Below are positions 38,344 through 50,555 of a stretch of 64,000 bases of DNA, piece by piece. The DNA is taken from NCBI RefSeq assembly GCF_033095805.1, contig NZ_CP109901.1:1550001-1614000 (forward strand). Direction: 5' to 3'. Made by a program: the position numbers and the translations under genes. The notes beneath the pieces were generated by a model. That model was not told the DNA's origin. It was given only the letters and a program-made list of their open reading frames with translations, and did not search any database. The first letter of the stretch is position 1. Each line of letters opens with the position of its first letter. The DNA comes from Serratia sp. UGAL515B_01. GTDB lineage: Bacteria > Pseudomonadota > Gammaproteobacteria > Enterobacterales > Enterobacteriaceae.

Positions 38344-38747
38344 ATTTATGTCACCTTAAATATTTTAACTATCAGCAGGTTACTGTTGACCTACTGCATA
38401 AATGGCAAAATTATGCCGCCATTATACACGGAACGAGCGATTATCTCGATCTGCCTATGCTGGGCAGTGCTTCGTAGTATGCTTCTTTCGATGTCGACAC
38501 TTGTAATTTTACCTCCTTTTGGCAGAGGCAGGCGAGTCTGCGTTCTTCAGCATACCAGCGGCAGGAAGCTTAACCTGTAGCGGGCTTATTGATGCGCTGT
38601 CTCTTAATGGTCTGTAGGGGCGAGAACTTGCCTCAAGGTGAAGGTATAAGGGAAATGGCTAATCATACGAGTACCATAAGCTTCTACCGATTCTATTCGA
38701 TACGAAAAGCGGGTGAGCCAGTGGCGGCTGTCAACTCGCTTCATTTA
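38344..38747. other. Unusually long pth-ychF intergenic region
   Basis: About 404 bp with no credible gene. It begins with the ychF leader and a CGGCATAATTTTGCC-like hairpin on the minus strand (around 38400-38420). GCTGTCTCTTAATGGTCTGTAGGGG near 38598 in parts recalls the family 1 repeat ends, so a decayed element may account for the extra length. Confidence 0.4.
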
Positions 38748-39341
38748 TCAATCAGTACCTGCTCTGAAGACATGCAAGCGGTTCATGGCTTTTATCATGC
38801 CATCCGTTAACAAAATCTCTGTGCAACGTAATGATTCATCAATGGCAGCATCAATCAACGTTTGTTCTGCGGCTGGTGGTTTGCCTAACACAAAACCCAC
38901 TACTTTATTTCTGTCACCTGGGTGACCAATGCCAATCCGTAAACGGTAAAAGTTAGGCGTATTTCCTAGCTTACTCTGTATGTCCTTCAAACCGTTATGC
39001 CCCCCGTTACTTCCCCCCAGTTTGAGTTTAGCGATGCCGGGGAGCAGATCCAGTTCATCGTGAGCGACCAGAATCTCTTCCGGCAGGATACGGTAAAAGG
39101 TTGCCATGGCTGCGACGGCCTTGCCGCTCAAGTTCATAAATGTGGTAGGAACCAACAGTCGGACATCGTGGCCAGCCAAATTAAGACGTGCTGTATAACC
39201 GAAGAACTTACTTTCTTCCTTCAATGGCTGGTTGTAGCGCTGTGCCAGCAGGTCAACATACCATGCGCCAGCATTATGCCTCGTTTGGGCATACTCTGCG
39301 CCTGGATTTGCTAAGCCAACAATCAATTTTATACTGCTCAC
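38748..39341 (-). CDS. pth: Peptidyl-tRNA hydrolase
   Basis: A 197-residue enzyme that frees tRNA from peptidyl-tRNA dropped by ribosomes. [26 protein letters not shown] holds the catalytic His (22); the Asn of [11 protein letters not shown] and the Asp of LVAHDELDL are also present. The GTG at 39341 is taken as start because the protein then begins as in the family; the longer frame starts at a TTG (39362). No clear ribosome site helps the choice. Confidence 0.95.
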   Translation of the reverse strand: MSSIKLIVGLANPGAEYAQTRHNAGAWYVDLLAQRYNQPLKEESKFFGYTARLNLAGHDVRLLVPTTFMNLSGKAVAAMATFYRILPEEILVAHDELDLLPGIAKLKLGGSNGGHNGLKDIQSKLGNTPNFYRLRIGIGHPGDRNKVVGFVLGKPPAAEQTLIDAAIDESLRCTEILLTDGMIKAMNRLHVFRAGTD

Positions 39342-39636
39342 AGGGAGATTCACTTTGGTCAATGTAATAAAAAGGGGGCTAGTTTACCTGCCGACGAACG
39401 GAATGACAAAAAACAACGCTCACGGGATTTTTTGACCGAAAACTTCAAATAGATTAAAAAAACTTTTTAATTAGCGCGCAAAACTTTAGCTGGCTGTAAA
39501 GATTTGTCAGTATTTATTCACCATTTGTGATCGCCTGCTCAATACCCATACAGTGTAAGTGCCTATACTTAACTTAAATAGAGCGGGCTAACAAGTCGCA
39601 TGTTTTCGATTTTTGCTTAAGTATTCTGGGGGATTT

Positions 39637-39915
39637 ATGAAGCGGAAAAATGCAGGTTTGGTCGGCAACGTTTTAATGGGGTTGGGGATGGTAGCCATGG
39701 TTGGTGGTGTCGGATACTCCGTTCTGGCTGAAGTATCACAGTTTAATTTGCCACAGTTTTTTGCTCACGGAGCCATTATGAGTATTTTTATTGGCGCCTT
39801 GCTTTGGCTTCTTGGCGCACGTATTGGCGGACGTGAACAGGTTGCGGATCGTTACTGGTGGGTTAAACACTTTGATAAACGTTGCCAGAAAAACCCGTAT
39901 CGCTCATCACATTGA
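39637..39915 (+). CDS. ychH: Stress-induced inner-membrane protein YchH
   Basis: A 92-residue protein with two membrane spans (VLMGLGMVAMVGGVGYSVL and AIMSIFIGALLWLLGARI) and the conserved ending QVADRYWWVKHFDKRCQK. The ATG at 39637 has a GGGGG ribosome site; a longer frame starts 24 bases earlier. It is divergent from pth, and a terminator separates it from prs. E. coli ychH is linked to CRP control and stress; no such site was verified here. Confidence 0.93.
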   Translation: MKRKNAGLVGNVLMGLGMVAMVGGVGYSVLAEVSQFNLPQFFAHGAIMSIFIGALLWLLGARIGGREQVADRYWWVKHFDKRCQKNPYRSSH

Positions 39916-39976
39916 TGACTGAAGGTAGGATAAATAAAGTGCATTGAGGTTCGAGGTTATGTCCGATTATGAGTAA

Positions 39977-40010
39977 AAAACCCGTTGTTGCTTATGCTTC
40001 AACGGGTTTT
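39977..40010. terminator. Bidirectional terminator between ychH and prs
   Basis: AAAACCCGTTG and CAACGGGTTTT form a perfect 11-bp stem with a 12-base loop, with A/T-runs on both sides. The two genes converge on it. Confidence 0.88.
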
Positions 40011-40083
40011 CTATTTTACTGCTATGTTAAGTTACACAACCTGGTAAAGCGTAAGCTGTGGTTAACTGCACCAGTCAGGAAAA

Positions 40084-41079
<996 letters not shown>

Positions 41080-41204
41080 TCACCAAGGGGCAGTTGGCTA
41101 CGCCGAAGCAATATACATACGGGTATGTAAAACTAAATTGAACCGCAGGCAGCGCAGAGATGTCAGGGCCAGATGTGAATGGTCCTATACAGCGAAACGT
41201 TGAG

Positions 41205-42071
41205 TTACGGCTCAAACTGCCCAGAACGTATGCGATGTAGTGGAGAGACGTTAACGCCTCGCGCTACAAAACCTCGCAACCACGACGGGGCTTGATTTAA
41301 CACCTCAAGGGCAGCGGGCTCGGAGTCGAATTCAGCAAACACACAAGCACCTGTACCAGTAAGGCGTGACGGCGCGTATTGTAACAGCCATGAAAGAAGC
41401 TGTTCAACCTCGCGAAAACGTTTTCTTGCGATTGGTTCGCAATCATTTGCGTAAGTGGCCTGTAGCAACGCACTCAGTGGGCGAATAGGGGTATCTCTTT
41501 TTAATTCTTTATCAGCAAAAATCATGGGTGTGGGGATGCTGATGCCAGGGTGAGCCACTAAATACCACTTTTCTGCTGGATTGGCCGGTTGCAACTTCTC
41601 ACCGATCCCTTCAGCAAAGGCTGCGTGCCCACGGATAAATACCGGAACGTCTGCACCGAGTGTCAGCCCCATTTCTGCCAGTTTATCGTCACTCAGGCCA
41701 CATTGCCAAAGTTCGTTCAGTGCTATCAGCACCGTTGCTGCGTTTGATGAGCCACCCCCGAGGCCGCCGCCCATTGGTAAGCGTTTCTCTATGCTGATGT
41801 TCGCGCCGCGAGAAAGCGTAACAATCCCGTGTTCTGAGCAGTAGCGTTGCAACAGATGGGCGGCCCGTACAATCAGGTTCTGCTCATCAGGCACGCCGTC
41901 GACCGGGGTCAATAACTGGATACTATTATCCTGACGAGGATGGATGGTGAGTGTATCGCCGTAATCCAGGAATTGGAAAAGCGTTTGTAGCTGGTGGTAA
42001 CCGTCTGCGCGACGGCCTGTGATATAAAGAAACAGATTAAGTTTTGCCGGTGCGGGCCACTGGTGGGTCAT
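41205..42071 (-). CDS. ispE: 4-diphosphocytidyl-2-C-methyl-D-erythritol kinase
   Basis: A 288-residue GHMP kinase of the MEP isoprenoid pathway. The ATP loop [18 protein letters not shown] and the N-terminal [22 protein letters not shown] are typical. Its start overlaps the lolB stop by four bases, the usual lolB-ispE arrangement. Confidence 0.97.
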   Translation of the reverse strand: MTHQWPAPAKLNLFLYITGRRADGYHQLQTLFQFLDYGDTLTIHPRQDNSIQLLTPVDGVPDEQNLIVRAAHLLQRYCSEHGIVTLSRGANISIEKRLPMGGGLGGGSSNAATVLIALNELWQCGLSDDKLAEMGLTLGADVPVFIRGHAAFAEGIGEKLQPANPAEKWYLVAHPGISIPTPMIFADKELKRDTPIRPLSALLQATYANDCEPIARKRFREVEQLLSWLLQYAPSRLTGTGACVFAEFDSEPAALEVLNQAPSWLRGFVARGVNVSPLHRIRSGQFEP

Positions 42072-42691
42072 TTAAGCGTCCAGTTATCCATTTTTAGTTT
42101 GATGCGCTGGTTACCCTGTTGCAGCTCAAGACGGCTGGGCAAGGGGGGCATCAGGTCGGTATTGTAATCCTGAAAGGTGACTGTCCAGGTCAAATTATCT
42201 TGCTGGTAGGTCAGTTTGCTTAGACGATAGCGATCATCAAGAGTGAAATCGGTGGCATCACCGGGTAGGCCGAGCATCCACTGGCGCAGATTATTCAGTG
42301 GGATCGCCATTCCAGTCAGTTTTTGGATCATTAGCTGTGGGTCGTTGCTGACATAGCGCTTGCCTTGGTTATCGGTAAGATGCACCACGCTTTTTTGCAC
42401 GTTCAATTCCAACTCAGTGCTACCAAATGGGTTGATCAGCAGAAGGCGGTAACGCTCGGGTGCGAATTGTTGCCAGAAGAAGCGGGCAGAAACTTTCTTC
42501 TCATCGGACAGATAGGCAAAGACACCCCGCGCCTGATACTGTTCAACCTGTTGTACCGCCTGTTCGTGAGCACGCCACTGCGGCGAGGTCGGACTGGTTG
42601 CAGGGCCACTCGGTTTATTGAGGGTACACGCAGTCAGTACCAGGCTGGCCAAAGGGATAAGGCGAAGCAAATTTACATTGCGGGTTGGCAT
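42068..42691 (-). CDS. lolB: Outer-membrane lipoprotein receptor LolB
   Basis: A 207-residue lipoprotein that takes lipoproteins from LolA and places them in the outer membrane. The ATG at 42691 gives a signal peptide ending in the lipobox LVLTAC (Cys25 or so). The longer frame adds 11 residues that spoil the signal. [25 protein letters not shown] and the C-terminal [24 protein letters not shown] fit the family. It is divergent from hemA. Confidence 0.95.
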   Translation of the reverse strand: MPTRNVNLLRLIPLASLVLTACTLNKPSGPATSPTSPQWRAHEQAVQQVEQYQARGVFAYLSDEKKVSARFFWQQFAPERYRLLLINPFGSTELELNVQKSVVHLTDNQGKRYVSNDPQLMIQKLTGMAIPLNNLRQWMLGLPGDATDFTLDDRYRLSKLTYQQDNLTWTVTFQDYNTDLMPPLPSRLELQQGNQRIKLKMDNWTLK

Positions 42692-42810
42692 AACTTTTTT
42701 TTGTCCTTTTGTCCTTACGAGCACGTTCAGAGAAAACTTTTTCAGCGCTCACGCTAGCGGGGGAAAGCTGCAACGTCAATAATGTAATTCAACAGATAAC
42801 ATCAAGAAAA

Positions 42811-42981
42811 TATACTTTCATCTTTCAAGTCGCAGATGTGTTGACCAAGTTATTGGGGCCGCTGACAGTAGCGTTCAAGTCTGATACTGGCAGATTGGGT
42901 ACTGGCTCAACCCATTGAGCGATCTCCACCCTTTGGTTTGTCGGCTGCTGGCTACCTGTGTCTTGGAGTCAATTGGGTATA
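42811..42981. repeat. Diverged copy of a TATACCC-bounded repeat (family 2)
   Basis: The left end TATACTTTCATCTTTCAAGT and the following CGCAGATGTGTTG resemble the ends of the elements at 52329-52455 and 54871-54997. A matching GGGTATA occurs at 42975-42981. The middle is not alike, so the extent is uncertain. It occupies most of the lolB-hemA intergenic region (42692-43092), where no gene is seen. Confidence 0.4.
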
Positions 42982-43092
42982 ACTATATCAGTGATTGTGT
43001 GGAACATGCCGTTGTTACTTTTATTGATCCCGCGCATCAAGTAGAATGCCGATCAATGGGAACCCGTACCAAGAGAAGTATTACTCGAAGCA

Positions 43093-44349
43093 ATGACCCT
43101 TCTTGCGTTAGGCATTAATCACAAAACTGCTCCGGTTTCTCTGCGAGAACGGGTAACCTTCTCTCCTGAGTCGATCGATAAAGCACTTAATAGCTTGCTC
43201 CAACAACCCATGGTGCAGGGTGGTGTAGTGTTGTCGACCTGTAACCGAACCGAGCTGTATCTTAGCGTTGAGCAGCAGGAGCATATCCGTGAACGGCTGA
43301 TTGCCTGGTTATGTGATTACCATCGTTTGCGCCCGGAAGAAGTCAGTAAGAGCCTCTATTGGCACCACGGTAATGATGCTGTAAGCCATCTGATGCGCGT
43401 TGCTAGTGGGTTGGATTCCCTGGTTTTGGGGGAGCCTCAAATCCTCGGTCAGGTTAAGAAAGCCTTTGCCGAATCACGACGTGGCCAGTCACTTTCTGCT
43501 GAGCTGGAGCGCCTGTTTCAAAAATCTTTCTCCGTAGCCAAGCGTGTTCGTACCGAAACTGAAATCGGTGCCAGTGCAGTCTCTGTCGCTTTTGCCGCCT
43601 GTACGTTAGCCCGTCAGATTTTCGAATCTCTCTCTGAATTGAACGTTTTGCTGGTGGGTGCTGGGGAAACGATTGAATTGGTGGCACGTCACCTGCGAGA
43701 GCACAAAGTGCAGCACATGATCATTGCCAACCGAACCCGTGAACGTGCTCAATTGCTGGCCAAAGAGGTGGCGGCAGAAGTGATCACGCTAACTGAGATC
43801 GACGAACGCTTGGCTGATGCAGATATTATTATCAGTTCAACAGCCAGCCCATTACCGATCATTGGTAAGGGTATGGTAGAACGTGCATTGAAAGCGCGAC
43901 GCAACCAACCCATGTTGTTTGTGGATATTGCCGTTCCACGCGATATAGAACCTGAGGTGGGTAAACTGGCGAACGCCTATTTGTACAGTGTGGACGATTT
44001 GCATGCGATTATTCAGAGTAATCTGGCGCAACGCAAAGCGGCAGCAGTGCAGGCTGAATCGATTGTCCAGCAGGAAAGCAGTAATTTCATGACATGGTTG
44101 CGTGCACAGGGCGCGACAGAAATCATTAGGGACTACCGTTCCCAAGCCGACGAGATCCGCGCGGAAATGGAATCGAAAGCGATTGCGGCTATTGCGCAAG
44201 GTGCAAATGTGGAGCAGGTGATCCATGAGCTGGCTTACAAACTAACCAATCGTCTTATTCATGCCCCTACCAAATCCCTCCAGCAAGCCGCCGGCGATGG
44301 TGACACGGAGCGGTTAAACATATTACGCGACAGCCTCGGGCTGGATTAG
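43093..44349 (+). CDS. hemA: Glutamyl-tRNA reductase
   Basis: A 418-residue enzyme that makes glutamate-1-semialdehyde, the first committed step of heme synthesis. [19 protein letters not shown] is the conserved start, and the nucleophilic Cys50 is in STCNRTELY. The NADPH-binding part ([17 protein letters not shown]) and the C-terminal dimer helix are intact. It opens the run hemA-prfA-prmC-sirB2-sirB1-kdsA. Confidence 0.97.
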   Translation: MTLLALGINHKTAPVSLRERVTFSPESIDKALNSLLQQPMVQGGVVLSTCNRTELYLSVEQQEHIRERLIAWLCDYHRLRPEEVSKSLYWHHGNDAVSHLMRVASGLDSLVLGEPQILGQVKKAFAESRRGQSLSAELERLFQKSFSVAKRVRTETEIGASAVSVAFAACTLARQIFESLSELNVLLVGAGETIELVARHLREHKVQHMIIANRTRERAQLLAKEVAAEVITLTEIDERLADADIIISSTASPLPIIGKGMVERALKARRNQPMLFVDIAVPRDIEPEVGKLANAYLYSVDDLHAIIQSNLAQRKAAAVQAESIVQQESSNFMTWLRAQGATEIIRDYRSQADEIRAEMESKAIAAIAQGANVEQVIHELAYKLTNRLIHAPTKSLQQAAGDGDTERLNILRDSLGLD

Positions 44350-44387
44350 CATTAGTTATCTTTTACTGACAGGGTTTAAAACCACGC

Positions 44388-45473
44388 ATGAAGTCTTCTA
44401 TTGTTGCCAAACTGGAAGCGTTACAAGAGCGCCATGAGGAAGTTCAGGCGTTACTCGGCGACGCTGGTGTTATTGCCGATCAGGATCGGTTTCGCGCTTT
44501 GTCGCGCGAATATGCTCAGTTGTCAGATGTTAGTCGCTGTTTTCTGGAATGGCGTCGAGTTCAGGAAGACATTGCGACAGCCGAAATGATGTTGGATGAC
44601 CCCGAAATGCGTGAAATGGCGCAAGAAGAGCTTAAAGAGTCCAAAGCGGCGACAGAAGAACTGGAACAACAACTGCAAGTCTTGCTGCTGCCAAAGGACC
44701 CTGACGATGAGCGTGGCTGCTTCCTGGAGGTGCGGGCAGGAACCGGCGGTGATGAAGCGGCTATTTTCGCAGGTGATCTCTTTCGCATGTACAGCCGTTA
44801 TGCAGAAGCGCGCCGTTGGCGCGTTGAGATAATGAGTGCCAACGAAGGCGAACACGGTGGTTACAAAGAGGTGATTGCCAAGGTTTCTGGTGAAGGTGTT
44901 TACGGTCAGCTGAAATTTGAATCTGGTGGGCACCGCGTGCAGCGCGTGCCGGAAACCGAATCTCAGGGGCGAATTCACACTTCGGCTTGCACAGTGGCTG
45001 TGATGCCGGAAGTGCCCGAAGCCGAAATGCCGGATATCAATCCGGGCGATCTTAAGATCGACACATTCCGTTCATCAGGGGCAGGTGGGCAGCACGTTAA
45101 TACCACTGACTCAGCAATCCGCATCACCCACTTGCCTACGGGTATTGTCGTTGAGTGTCAGGATGAACGTTCGCAGCACAAGAATAAAGCCAAGGCGATG
45201 TCAGTTCTGGGGGCGCGTATCCGTGCCGCTGAGATGGCGAAGCGGCAACAGGAAGAGGCCTCTACGCGCCGTAACCTGTTAGGTAGTGGTGACCGTTCTG
45301 ACCGTAATCGCACCTATAATTTCCCGCAAGGGCGGGTTACCGATCACCGGATAAACCTGACGCTTTATCGTTTGGACGAAGTAATGGAAGGGAAATTGGA
45401 TATGTTGATCCAACCCATTGTGCAGGAATACCAGGCCGACCAGTTGGCGGCGCTGTCTGCAGAGCTTGAGTAA
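44388..45473 (+). CDS. prfA: Peptide chain release factor RF1
   Basis: A 361-residue release factor for UAA and UAG stops. The GGQ motif ([17 protein letters not shown]) lies near residue 233-235. The tripeptide anticodon region reads [16 protein letters not shown], i.e. PET, where E. coli has PAT; the PxT pattern of RF1 is kept. It starts 38 bases after hemA and its stop overlaps the prmC start. Confidence 0.97.
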   Translation: MKSSIVAKLEALQERHEEVQALLGDAGVIADQDRFRALSREYAQLSDVSRCFLEWRRVQEDIATAEMMLDDPEMREMAQEELKESKAATEELEQQLQVLLLPKDPDDERGCFLEVRAGTGGDEAAIFAGDLFRMYSRYAEARRWRVEIMSANEGEHGGYKEVIAKVSGEGVYGQLKFESGGHRVQRVPETESQGRIHTSACTVAVMPEVPEAEMPDINPGDLKIDTFRSSGAGGQHVNTTDSAIRITHLPTGIVVECQDERSQHKNKAKAMSVLGARIRAAEMAKRQQEEASTRRNLLGSGDRSDRNRTYNFPQGRVTDHRINLTLYRLDEVMEGKLDMLIQPIVQEYQADQLAALSAELE

Positions 45474-46306
45474 TGGATTATCAAACCTGGCTGAAACAAG
45501 CTGCATCACGCCTTTCACAAAGTGAAAGTGGCAAACGTGATGCAGAGATCCTGCTGGGATACGTCACTGGCCGTACCCGAACTTTCCTGATGGGTTTTGG
45601 TGAGACTCTCCTGACACAAAGACAAATAGAACAACTCGATGTTCTGCTGGCTCGCCGTGAGTGCGGTGAGCCTGTGGCTTATTTGGTGGGGGAGCGTGAA
45701 TTCTGGTCCCTTCCGTTGTCGGTTTCTCCTGCTACTTTGATCCCTCGTCCAGATACTGAATGCTTGGTGGAGCTGGCTCTAGCCCGCTTGCCTGGTATCT
45801 CCAGTGCCATTCTGGATCTTGGTACCGGTACCGGTGCGATTGCCTTGGCATTGGCCAGTGAACGGCCTGATTGCCAGGTGATAGGTATTGATCTGCAAGC
45901 TGATGCTGTTGCATTGGCTCGTCATAATGCGCAGAAATTGGCAATTGGCAATGCTCAATTCAAGCTAGGGGACTGGTTTACGCCCGTTGTCGGGCAAAAA
46001 TTCACAATGATTGTCAGCAATCCTCCCTATATCGATCAAGTGGACCTTCATTTGGAGCAGGGAGATGTACGGTTTGAACCCGGTAGTGCATTGGTTGCTG
46101 CTGAGAGCGGGTTGGCCGATTTGACGACAATAGTGCAACAGGCACCTGATTTTTTACTGCCTCAAGGTTGGTTGCTGCTTGAGCATGGCTGGCAACAAGG
46201 TGAGAATGTGCGAAAGCTGTTGAATGAAGCAGGATTTAACGCGGTTGAAACCCACCGAGACTATGGTGGAAACGAACGTGTAACGCTGGGCCAAAAATCG
46301 CAATAA
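45473..46306 (+). CDS. prmC: Release-factor glutamine methyltransferase PrmC
   Basis: A 277-residue SAM enzyme that methylates the Gln of GGQ in RF1 and RF2. SAM motif I LDLGTGTGAIALALA and the catalytic NPPY (IVSNPPYIDQVD) are present. Start and prfA stop share a base (TAATG), so it is coupled to its own substrate. Confidence 0.97.
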   Translation: MDYQTWLKQAASRLSQSESGKRDAEILLGYVTGRTRTFLMGFGETLLTQRQIEQLDVLLARRECGEPVAYLVGEREFWSLPLSVSPATLIPRPDTECLVELALARLPGISSAILDLGTGTGAIALALASERPDCQVIGIDLQADAVALARHNAQKLAIGNAQFKLGDWFTPVVGQKFTMIVSNPPYIDQVDLHLEQGDVRFEPGSALVAAESGLADLTTIVQQAPDFLLPQGWLLLEHGWQQGENVRKLLNEAGFNAVETHRDYGGNERVTLGQKSQ

Positions 46307-46323
46307 ACTACAAGGAAGCTACC

Positions 46324-46722
46324 ATGGCCGCTTATATGGCACTAAAACACCTCCATCTGTTGACGGTTTCCATCAGTATTACATTACTTATAGTGCGTTT
46401 CTTCTGGAAGTGGCGTGACTCGCCAATGATGCACAAACGTTGGGTCAAGATAACTCCGCACGTTAATGATACCGTGTTGTTGGTCAGTGGTGCGGCCTTG
46501 GTGGTGATGCTCAAACTTTATCCACTCCTAGGTATGAACTCTTGGCTGACCGAGAAATTGTTTGGCGTTATCATCTATATCCTGCTGGGCTATATCGCAT
46601 TGGGCAAAAAAACGCGAAACTGGGCTACACGTACCTTGGCATTTGTATTGGCTCTGGGTTGCCTGTATCTGATAATTAGACTTGCCATGACGAAAATACC
46701 GTTTTTGATGGGATACTTATGA
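46324..46722 (+). CDS. sirB2: SirB2 family membrane protein
   Basis: A 132-residue inner-membrane protein with four hydrophobic spans (LHLLTVSISITLLIVRFFW at the start, VNDTVLLVSGAALVVMLKL, LFGVIIYILLGYIALG, LAFVLALGCLYLIIRLAM). It matches SirB2 of enterobacteria, whose molecular role is not known. Its stop overlaps the sirB1 start by four bases. Confidence 0.9.
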   Translation: MAAYMALKHLHLLTVSISITLLIVRFFWKWRDSPMMHKRWVKITPHVNDTVLLVSGAALVVMLKLYPLLGMNSWLTEKLFGVIIYILLGYIALGKKTRNWATRTLAFVLALGCLYLIIRLAMTKIPFLMGYL

Positions 46723-47528
46723 GTAGCATTGCTGATTTTGAATTTAACGCATCCCTCTTGAGTGAAGGCGTGATCTTGGTATCGCAGGCTATACGGCGCG
46801 ACTTCCCAGTGGCTGATGTGGAGCGCAAACTGCATCTGCTGTCAGAGGAAGCACGTACCACCATCCCGGAAGAGCTTAGTCAAGAAGAACGGTTGGATGC
46901 TCTCATTGAATTATTCTTTAAAACCTGGGGTTTTGGTGGGGCTAGCGGCGTTTACCGGCTTTCTGATGCTATCTGGTTAGATAAAGTGCTGGAATCTCGC
47001 CAAGGCACTCCGGTGTCGTTGGGAACTATTTTTCTGCATATTGCCCATCAACTCGATTTACCGCTGATGCCGGTGATTTTTCCAACACAGCTAATATTGC
47101 GCGGAGATTGGCTGGATGAAGAGATGTGGTTAATCAACCCGCTGAACGGCGAAACGTTGAACGAGCACCAATTAGAGGTTTGGCTTAAAGGTAATCTGGG
47201 GTTAGGGGCCGAACTGGAGGATGGCGATCTGGATGAATCAGAAAACATTTTGGTTGTGCGCAAAATGTTGGACATCCTAAAAGCCACGCTGATGGAAGAA
47301 AAGCAGATGGAATTAGCGCTGCGAACCAGTGAAACAGTGCTGAATTTTGACCCGGATGATCCTTATGAGATCCGCGACAGAGGGCTGATTTATGCTCAGT
47401 TGGAGTGTAACCATATTGCTATTTCCGATCTGAACTATTTTGTTGAGCAGTGCCCGGAAGATCCGGTCAGTGAAGTGATAAAAATTCAAATCCATGCCAT
47501 TGAACTGAAACAGGTCACACTGCATTAA
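46719..47528 (+). CDS. sirB1: SirB1 family protein (transglutaminase-like/TPR)
   Basis: A 269-residue soluble protein of the SirB1 family. The middle has the transglutaminase-like region (GSLGTIFLHIAHQLDLPLMPVIFPTQLILRGD type; here GTPVSLGTIFLHIAHQL), and the C-terminus has a TPR-like stretch (ETVLNFDPDDPYEIRDRGLIYAQLECNHIAISDL). It is coupled to sirB2 and 34 bases before kdsA. Confidence 0.92.
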   Translation: MSSIADFEFNASLLSEGVILVSQAIRRDFPVADVERKLHLLSEEARTTIPEELSQEERLDALIELFFKTWGFGGASGVYRLSDAIWLDKVLESRQGTPVSLGTIFLHIAHQLDLPLMPVIFPTQLILRGDWLDEEMWLINPLNGETLNEHQLEVWLKGNLGLGAELEDGDLDESENILVVRKMLDILKATLMEEKQMELALRTSETVLNFDPDDPYEIRDRGLIYAQLECNHIAISDLNYFVEQCPEDPVSEVIKIQIHAIELKQVTLH

Positions 47529-47538
47529 TTAATTTTGA

Positions 47539-48417
<879 letters not shown>

Positions 48418-48488
48418 GCTGACCGCTGGGCGGTGTCCTTTAATTGCACGTGAATCGTGCTGTGAGTTTATTTAACCTTTATATTTGA

Positions 48489-48516
48489 GGCATTCTCTCC
48501 GTTAGGAGGGAATGCC
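48489..48516 (+). other. Hairpin after kdsA
   Basis: GGCATTCTCTCC and GGAGGGAATGCC pair around GTTA with one mismatch. No T-run follows, so it may be an RNA 3'-end structure instead of an intrinsic terminator. The region 48418-48605 has no gene. Confidence 0.45.
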
Positions 48517-48605
48517 GACGTTGCAAACACCCACAACTTGAAATATAACGAGTCTATGCCGAAGAACTGTTAATGTAATGCAGGGTGATTAACACTTACC
48601 AAAAA

Positions 48606-49334
48606 TTACTGTGCACCGGCTTTTTCTAATAACGTCACTATGCTATCCAACCCTCTTTTCTTGGCATGCTGTAATGCTGTTATTCCCCCTTTATCTTTCA
48701 CATTAACGTTAGCCCCAGCTGTAATCAATTGTTTAACGATATCTTGATAAACAGCTGTATCTTTCCCTAAAATTGCCACTTCCAATAGGCTTGTCCATCC
48801 TAAATTATTAATATGATTAACATCTATCCCAGCAGCGATGAGTAAGCTAACAGCTTCAGGGTGACCTTTTTCACTCGCGGGTATCAATGCATTACCACCA
48901 TAGCGATTTGTGCTGTTGAGATCAGCACCATGAGAAAGTGTCATTTTTAAAATATCGATACGCCCTTCAGCGCCAGCAACAAGATATGGACTATCTTGTT
49001 GTTGATCTTTCGCATTAACATCGGCACCTCTTTCAATAAGCGCTTTCGCGACTTCGGGATGATTTTTCCAAGTGGCTAATAATAATGGAGTACGCTGCTT
49101 TTCATCACGGACATCTACGTTTATATTTTGTTTTAAAAGGGATTTTACGGTGCTTAAATCTCCCTTTTCTGCACTCATTAATAAACTGCTTTCAGCAGTC
49201 TTAATTTTAGTCAGATTGCTCTCACTGAAATCAGTGCTGACCTGAGTCTGAGAGTTAGCTAGCGATATACTGGACGTTAATGTTGATGAAGCCAATACAA
49301 ATAAGGAAGAGGTCAAGATGATAGATTTTGTCAT
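48606..49334 (-). CDS. Secreted/periplasmic ankyrin-repeat protein
   Basis: A 242-residue protein with a Sec-type signal peptide (MTKSIILTSSLFVLASSTLTSS). From about residue 50 it is made of five to six ankyrin repeats (DEKQRTPLLLATWKNHPEVAKALIERGADVN; GWTSLLEVAILGK; KGGITALQHAKKRGLDSIVTLLEKAGA). Ankyrin repeats bind proteins, and periplasmic members exist in enterobacteria, some linked to catalase or to protection. No partner gene is next to it; it sits in a variable segment. Function unknown. Confidence 0.8.
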   Translation of the reverse strand: MTKSIILTSSLFVLASSTLTSSISLANSQTQVSTDFSESNLTKIKTAESSLLMSAEKGDLSTVKSLLKQNINVDVRDEKQRTPLLLATWKNHPEVAKALIERGADVNAKDQQQDSPYLVAGAEGRIDILKMTLSHGADLNSTNRYGGNALIPASEKGHPEAVSLLIAAGIDVNHINNLGWTSLLEVAILGKDTAVYQDIVKQLITAGANVNVKDKGGITALQHAKKRGLDSIVTLLEKAGAQ

Positions 49335-49487
49335 GTAAAATCCTTATTGTTAATTGCATGACACACTAACATATATGGAAAATACGTCTAACGAAAGGAC
49401 GAGTGAACTCTCCCTTTTCGGTGATGCCTCCCATTGGTTCTGTCGAATTAGCGTAGGGAAGTTAACAACAGTTGTGCTGCCGGTTAT

Positions 49488-49613
49488 TTAGGTGGCCAAC
49501 TGATAAAATTGTTCCGCGGCTGACAATTCATCATTTTCAAGAGAGATAAAAAACGCATCACATCCTGCATGAGCACTCCAGCCCGTCTCTTTTTCTGATC
49601 CTGGTGTAGCCTG
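49488..49613 (-). pseudogene. C-terminal fragment of an unknown gene
   Basis: The minus strand encodes QATPGSEKETGWSAHAGCDA, FFISLENDELSAAEQFYQLA and T before a TAA. An in-frame stop precedes it and there is no start codon. It looks like a real protein tail upstream of the ankyrin gene on the same strand. Family not recognised. Confidence 0.3.
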
Positions 49614-49647
49614 TCACTTATTGAAGCTGGCGTTGGGAATGGCTTAA

Positions 49648-49973
49648 TGCGCGTGTCAGGACATAAAGAAGGAAGACGGCTATTACGGGTTATTGGAATG
49701 TACCAAGCGAATAGCTGATAACTCAGAAAAAAACTGAAGGTCAGGCTATTAGAAATAAGAAAGGATTTAACGAAAATAGGCGATGCAGAGTTTACGACCG
49801 CATTCGAGGTGGAGCAAAAATCTTGGGAACGCTATAAAAACGACCGATGTAAATACATAACAACGGGGATGAATATGCACGGGAGCGCTTATCAATTTCA
49901 GTTTGATGTATGTAATACAAAGGAAAATTATAGGCGACTGGAAACTTTGGTAGGAGATCCGCCCTCCAGCTAG
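49648..49973 (+). pseudogene. Decayed LprI-like (DUF1311) secreted protein gene
   Basis: The plus strand encodes CACQDIKKEDGYYGLLECTK, then RIADNSE in one frame. After a seven-A run (49727-49733) it continues in the next frame as KLKVRLLEIRKDLTKIGD, AEFTTAFEVEQKSWERYKND, RCKYITTGMNM, and FDVCNTKENYRRLETL to a TAG. The Cys pattern and W-x-x-Y-x-x-x-x-C segment fit the LprI/DUF1311 lysozyme-inhibitor-like family. An in-frame TAA at 49645-49647 also cuts it from a signal-like LLKLALGMA stretch. One added A would restore the frame. Confidence 0.55.
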
Positions 49974-50164
49974 TGCTACAAGTGGGAGTGATGTAGGTTA
50001 TGCTTTCCTATCGAGTAAAACTCCGCAACGACTATGGAGTGAGTGGTTTGTATAAAAACTGAATTAAGGGACACGTCTTAGTGTGTACTCGACAGGCGTC
50101 CAACATGGGACAAGGCAAAGTAACTGAAGGCAAAAGCGAATTGCATACTCAAAAACGCTAGAAA

Positions 50165-50200
50165 GAAAAAACCCCAAGCTTATCAAAAGCATGGGGCTTA
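50165..50200 (-). terminator. Terminator of the first tRNA-Ser gene
   Basis: On the minus strand AAGCCCCATGCTT and AAGCTTGGGG pair partly, and a run of T residues (the A-run at 50166-50171 on the plus strand) follows. It lies directly after the tRNA 3' end. Confidence 0.65.
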
Positions 50201-50204
50201 TATA

Positions 50205-50294
50205 TGGCGGTGAGAGAGGGGTTCGAACCCTCGATACACTTTCGCGTATACACACTTTCCAGGCGTGCTCCTTCAGCCACTCAGACACCTCACC
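50205..50294 (-). tRNA. tRNA-Ser(GGA), copy 1
   Basis: Ninety bases on the minus strand starting GGTGAGGTGTCTGAGTGGCT, with anticodon GGA in CCTGGAAAG, a long variable arm (TACGC-GAAA-GTGTA) as in class II tRNAs, T-loop TTCGAAC and encoded GCCA end. The last acceptor pair is a G-U wobble. It resembles E. coli serW/serX. Confidence 0.96.
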
Positions 50295-50515
50295 GTTTTG
50301 TTGCGTATTACGTAGTGCAACGGGGCGCTACTATAGGGAGAGTCAGTTAACTGGTCAAGGATATTTTCGCAGTTTTAACGCAGGTGGTTAAGCTGTGGCC
50401 ACTTTGCTGCAAACTCAAGCGCAATTGTATTTGTTTGATGGTTTTTACGTAGTAGATGTCACTTTATATCCCGCACCAAAACGCCACATAGGTAACGCAG
50501 TTATACGCTAGGCTG

Positions 50516-50555
50516 CCCGTCAGCGGCGCTCCCGTGCAATTGAGGGACACAGCCT
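50516..50555. repeat. Partial family 1 repeat
   Basis: Matches the right-hand end of the long copy at 34125-34395: CAGCGGCGCTC, a short diverged stretch, then GAGGGACACAGCCT followed by TA. The left part is absent. Confidence 0.6.
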
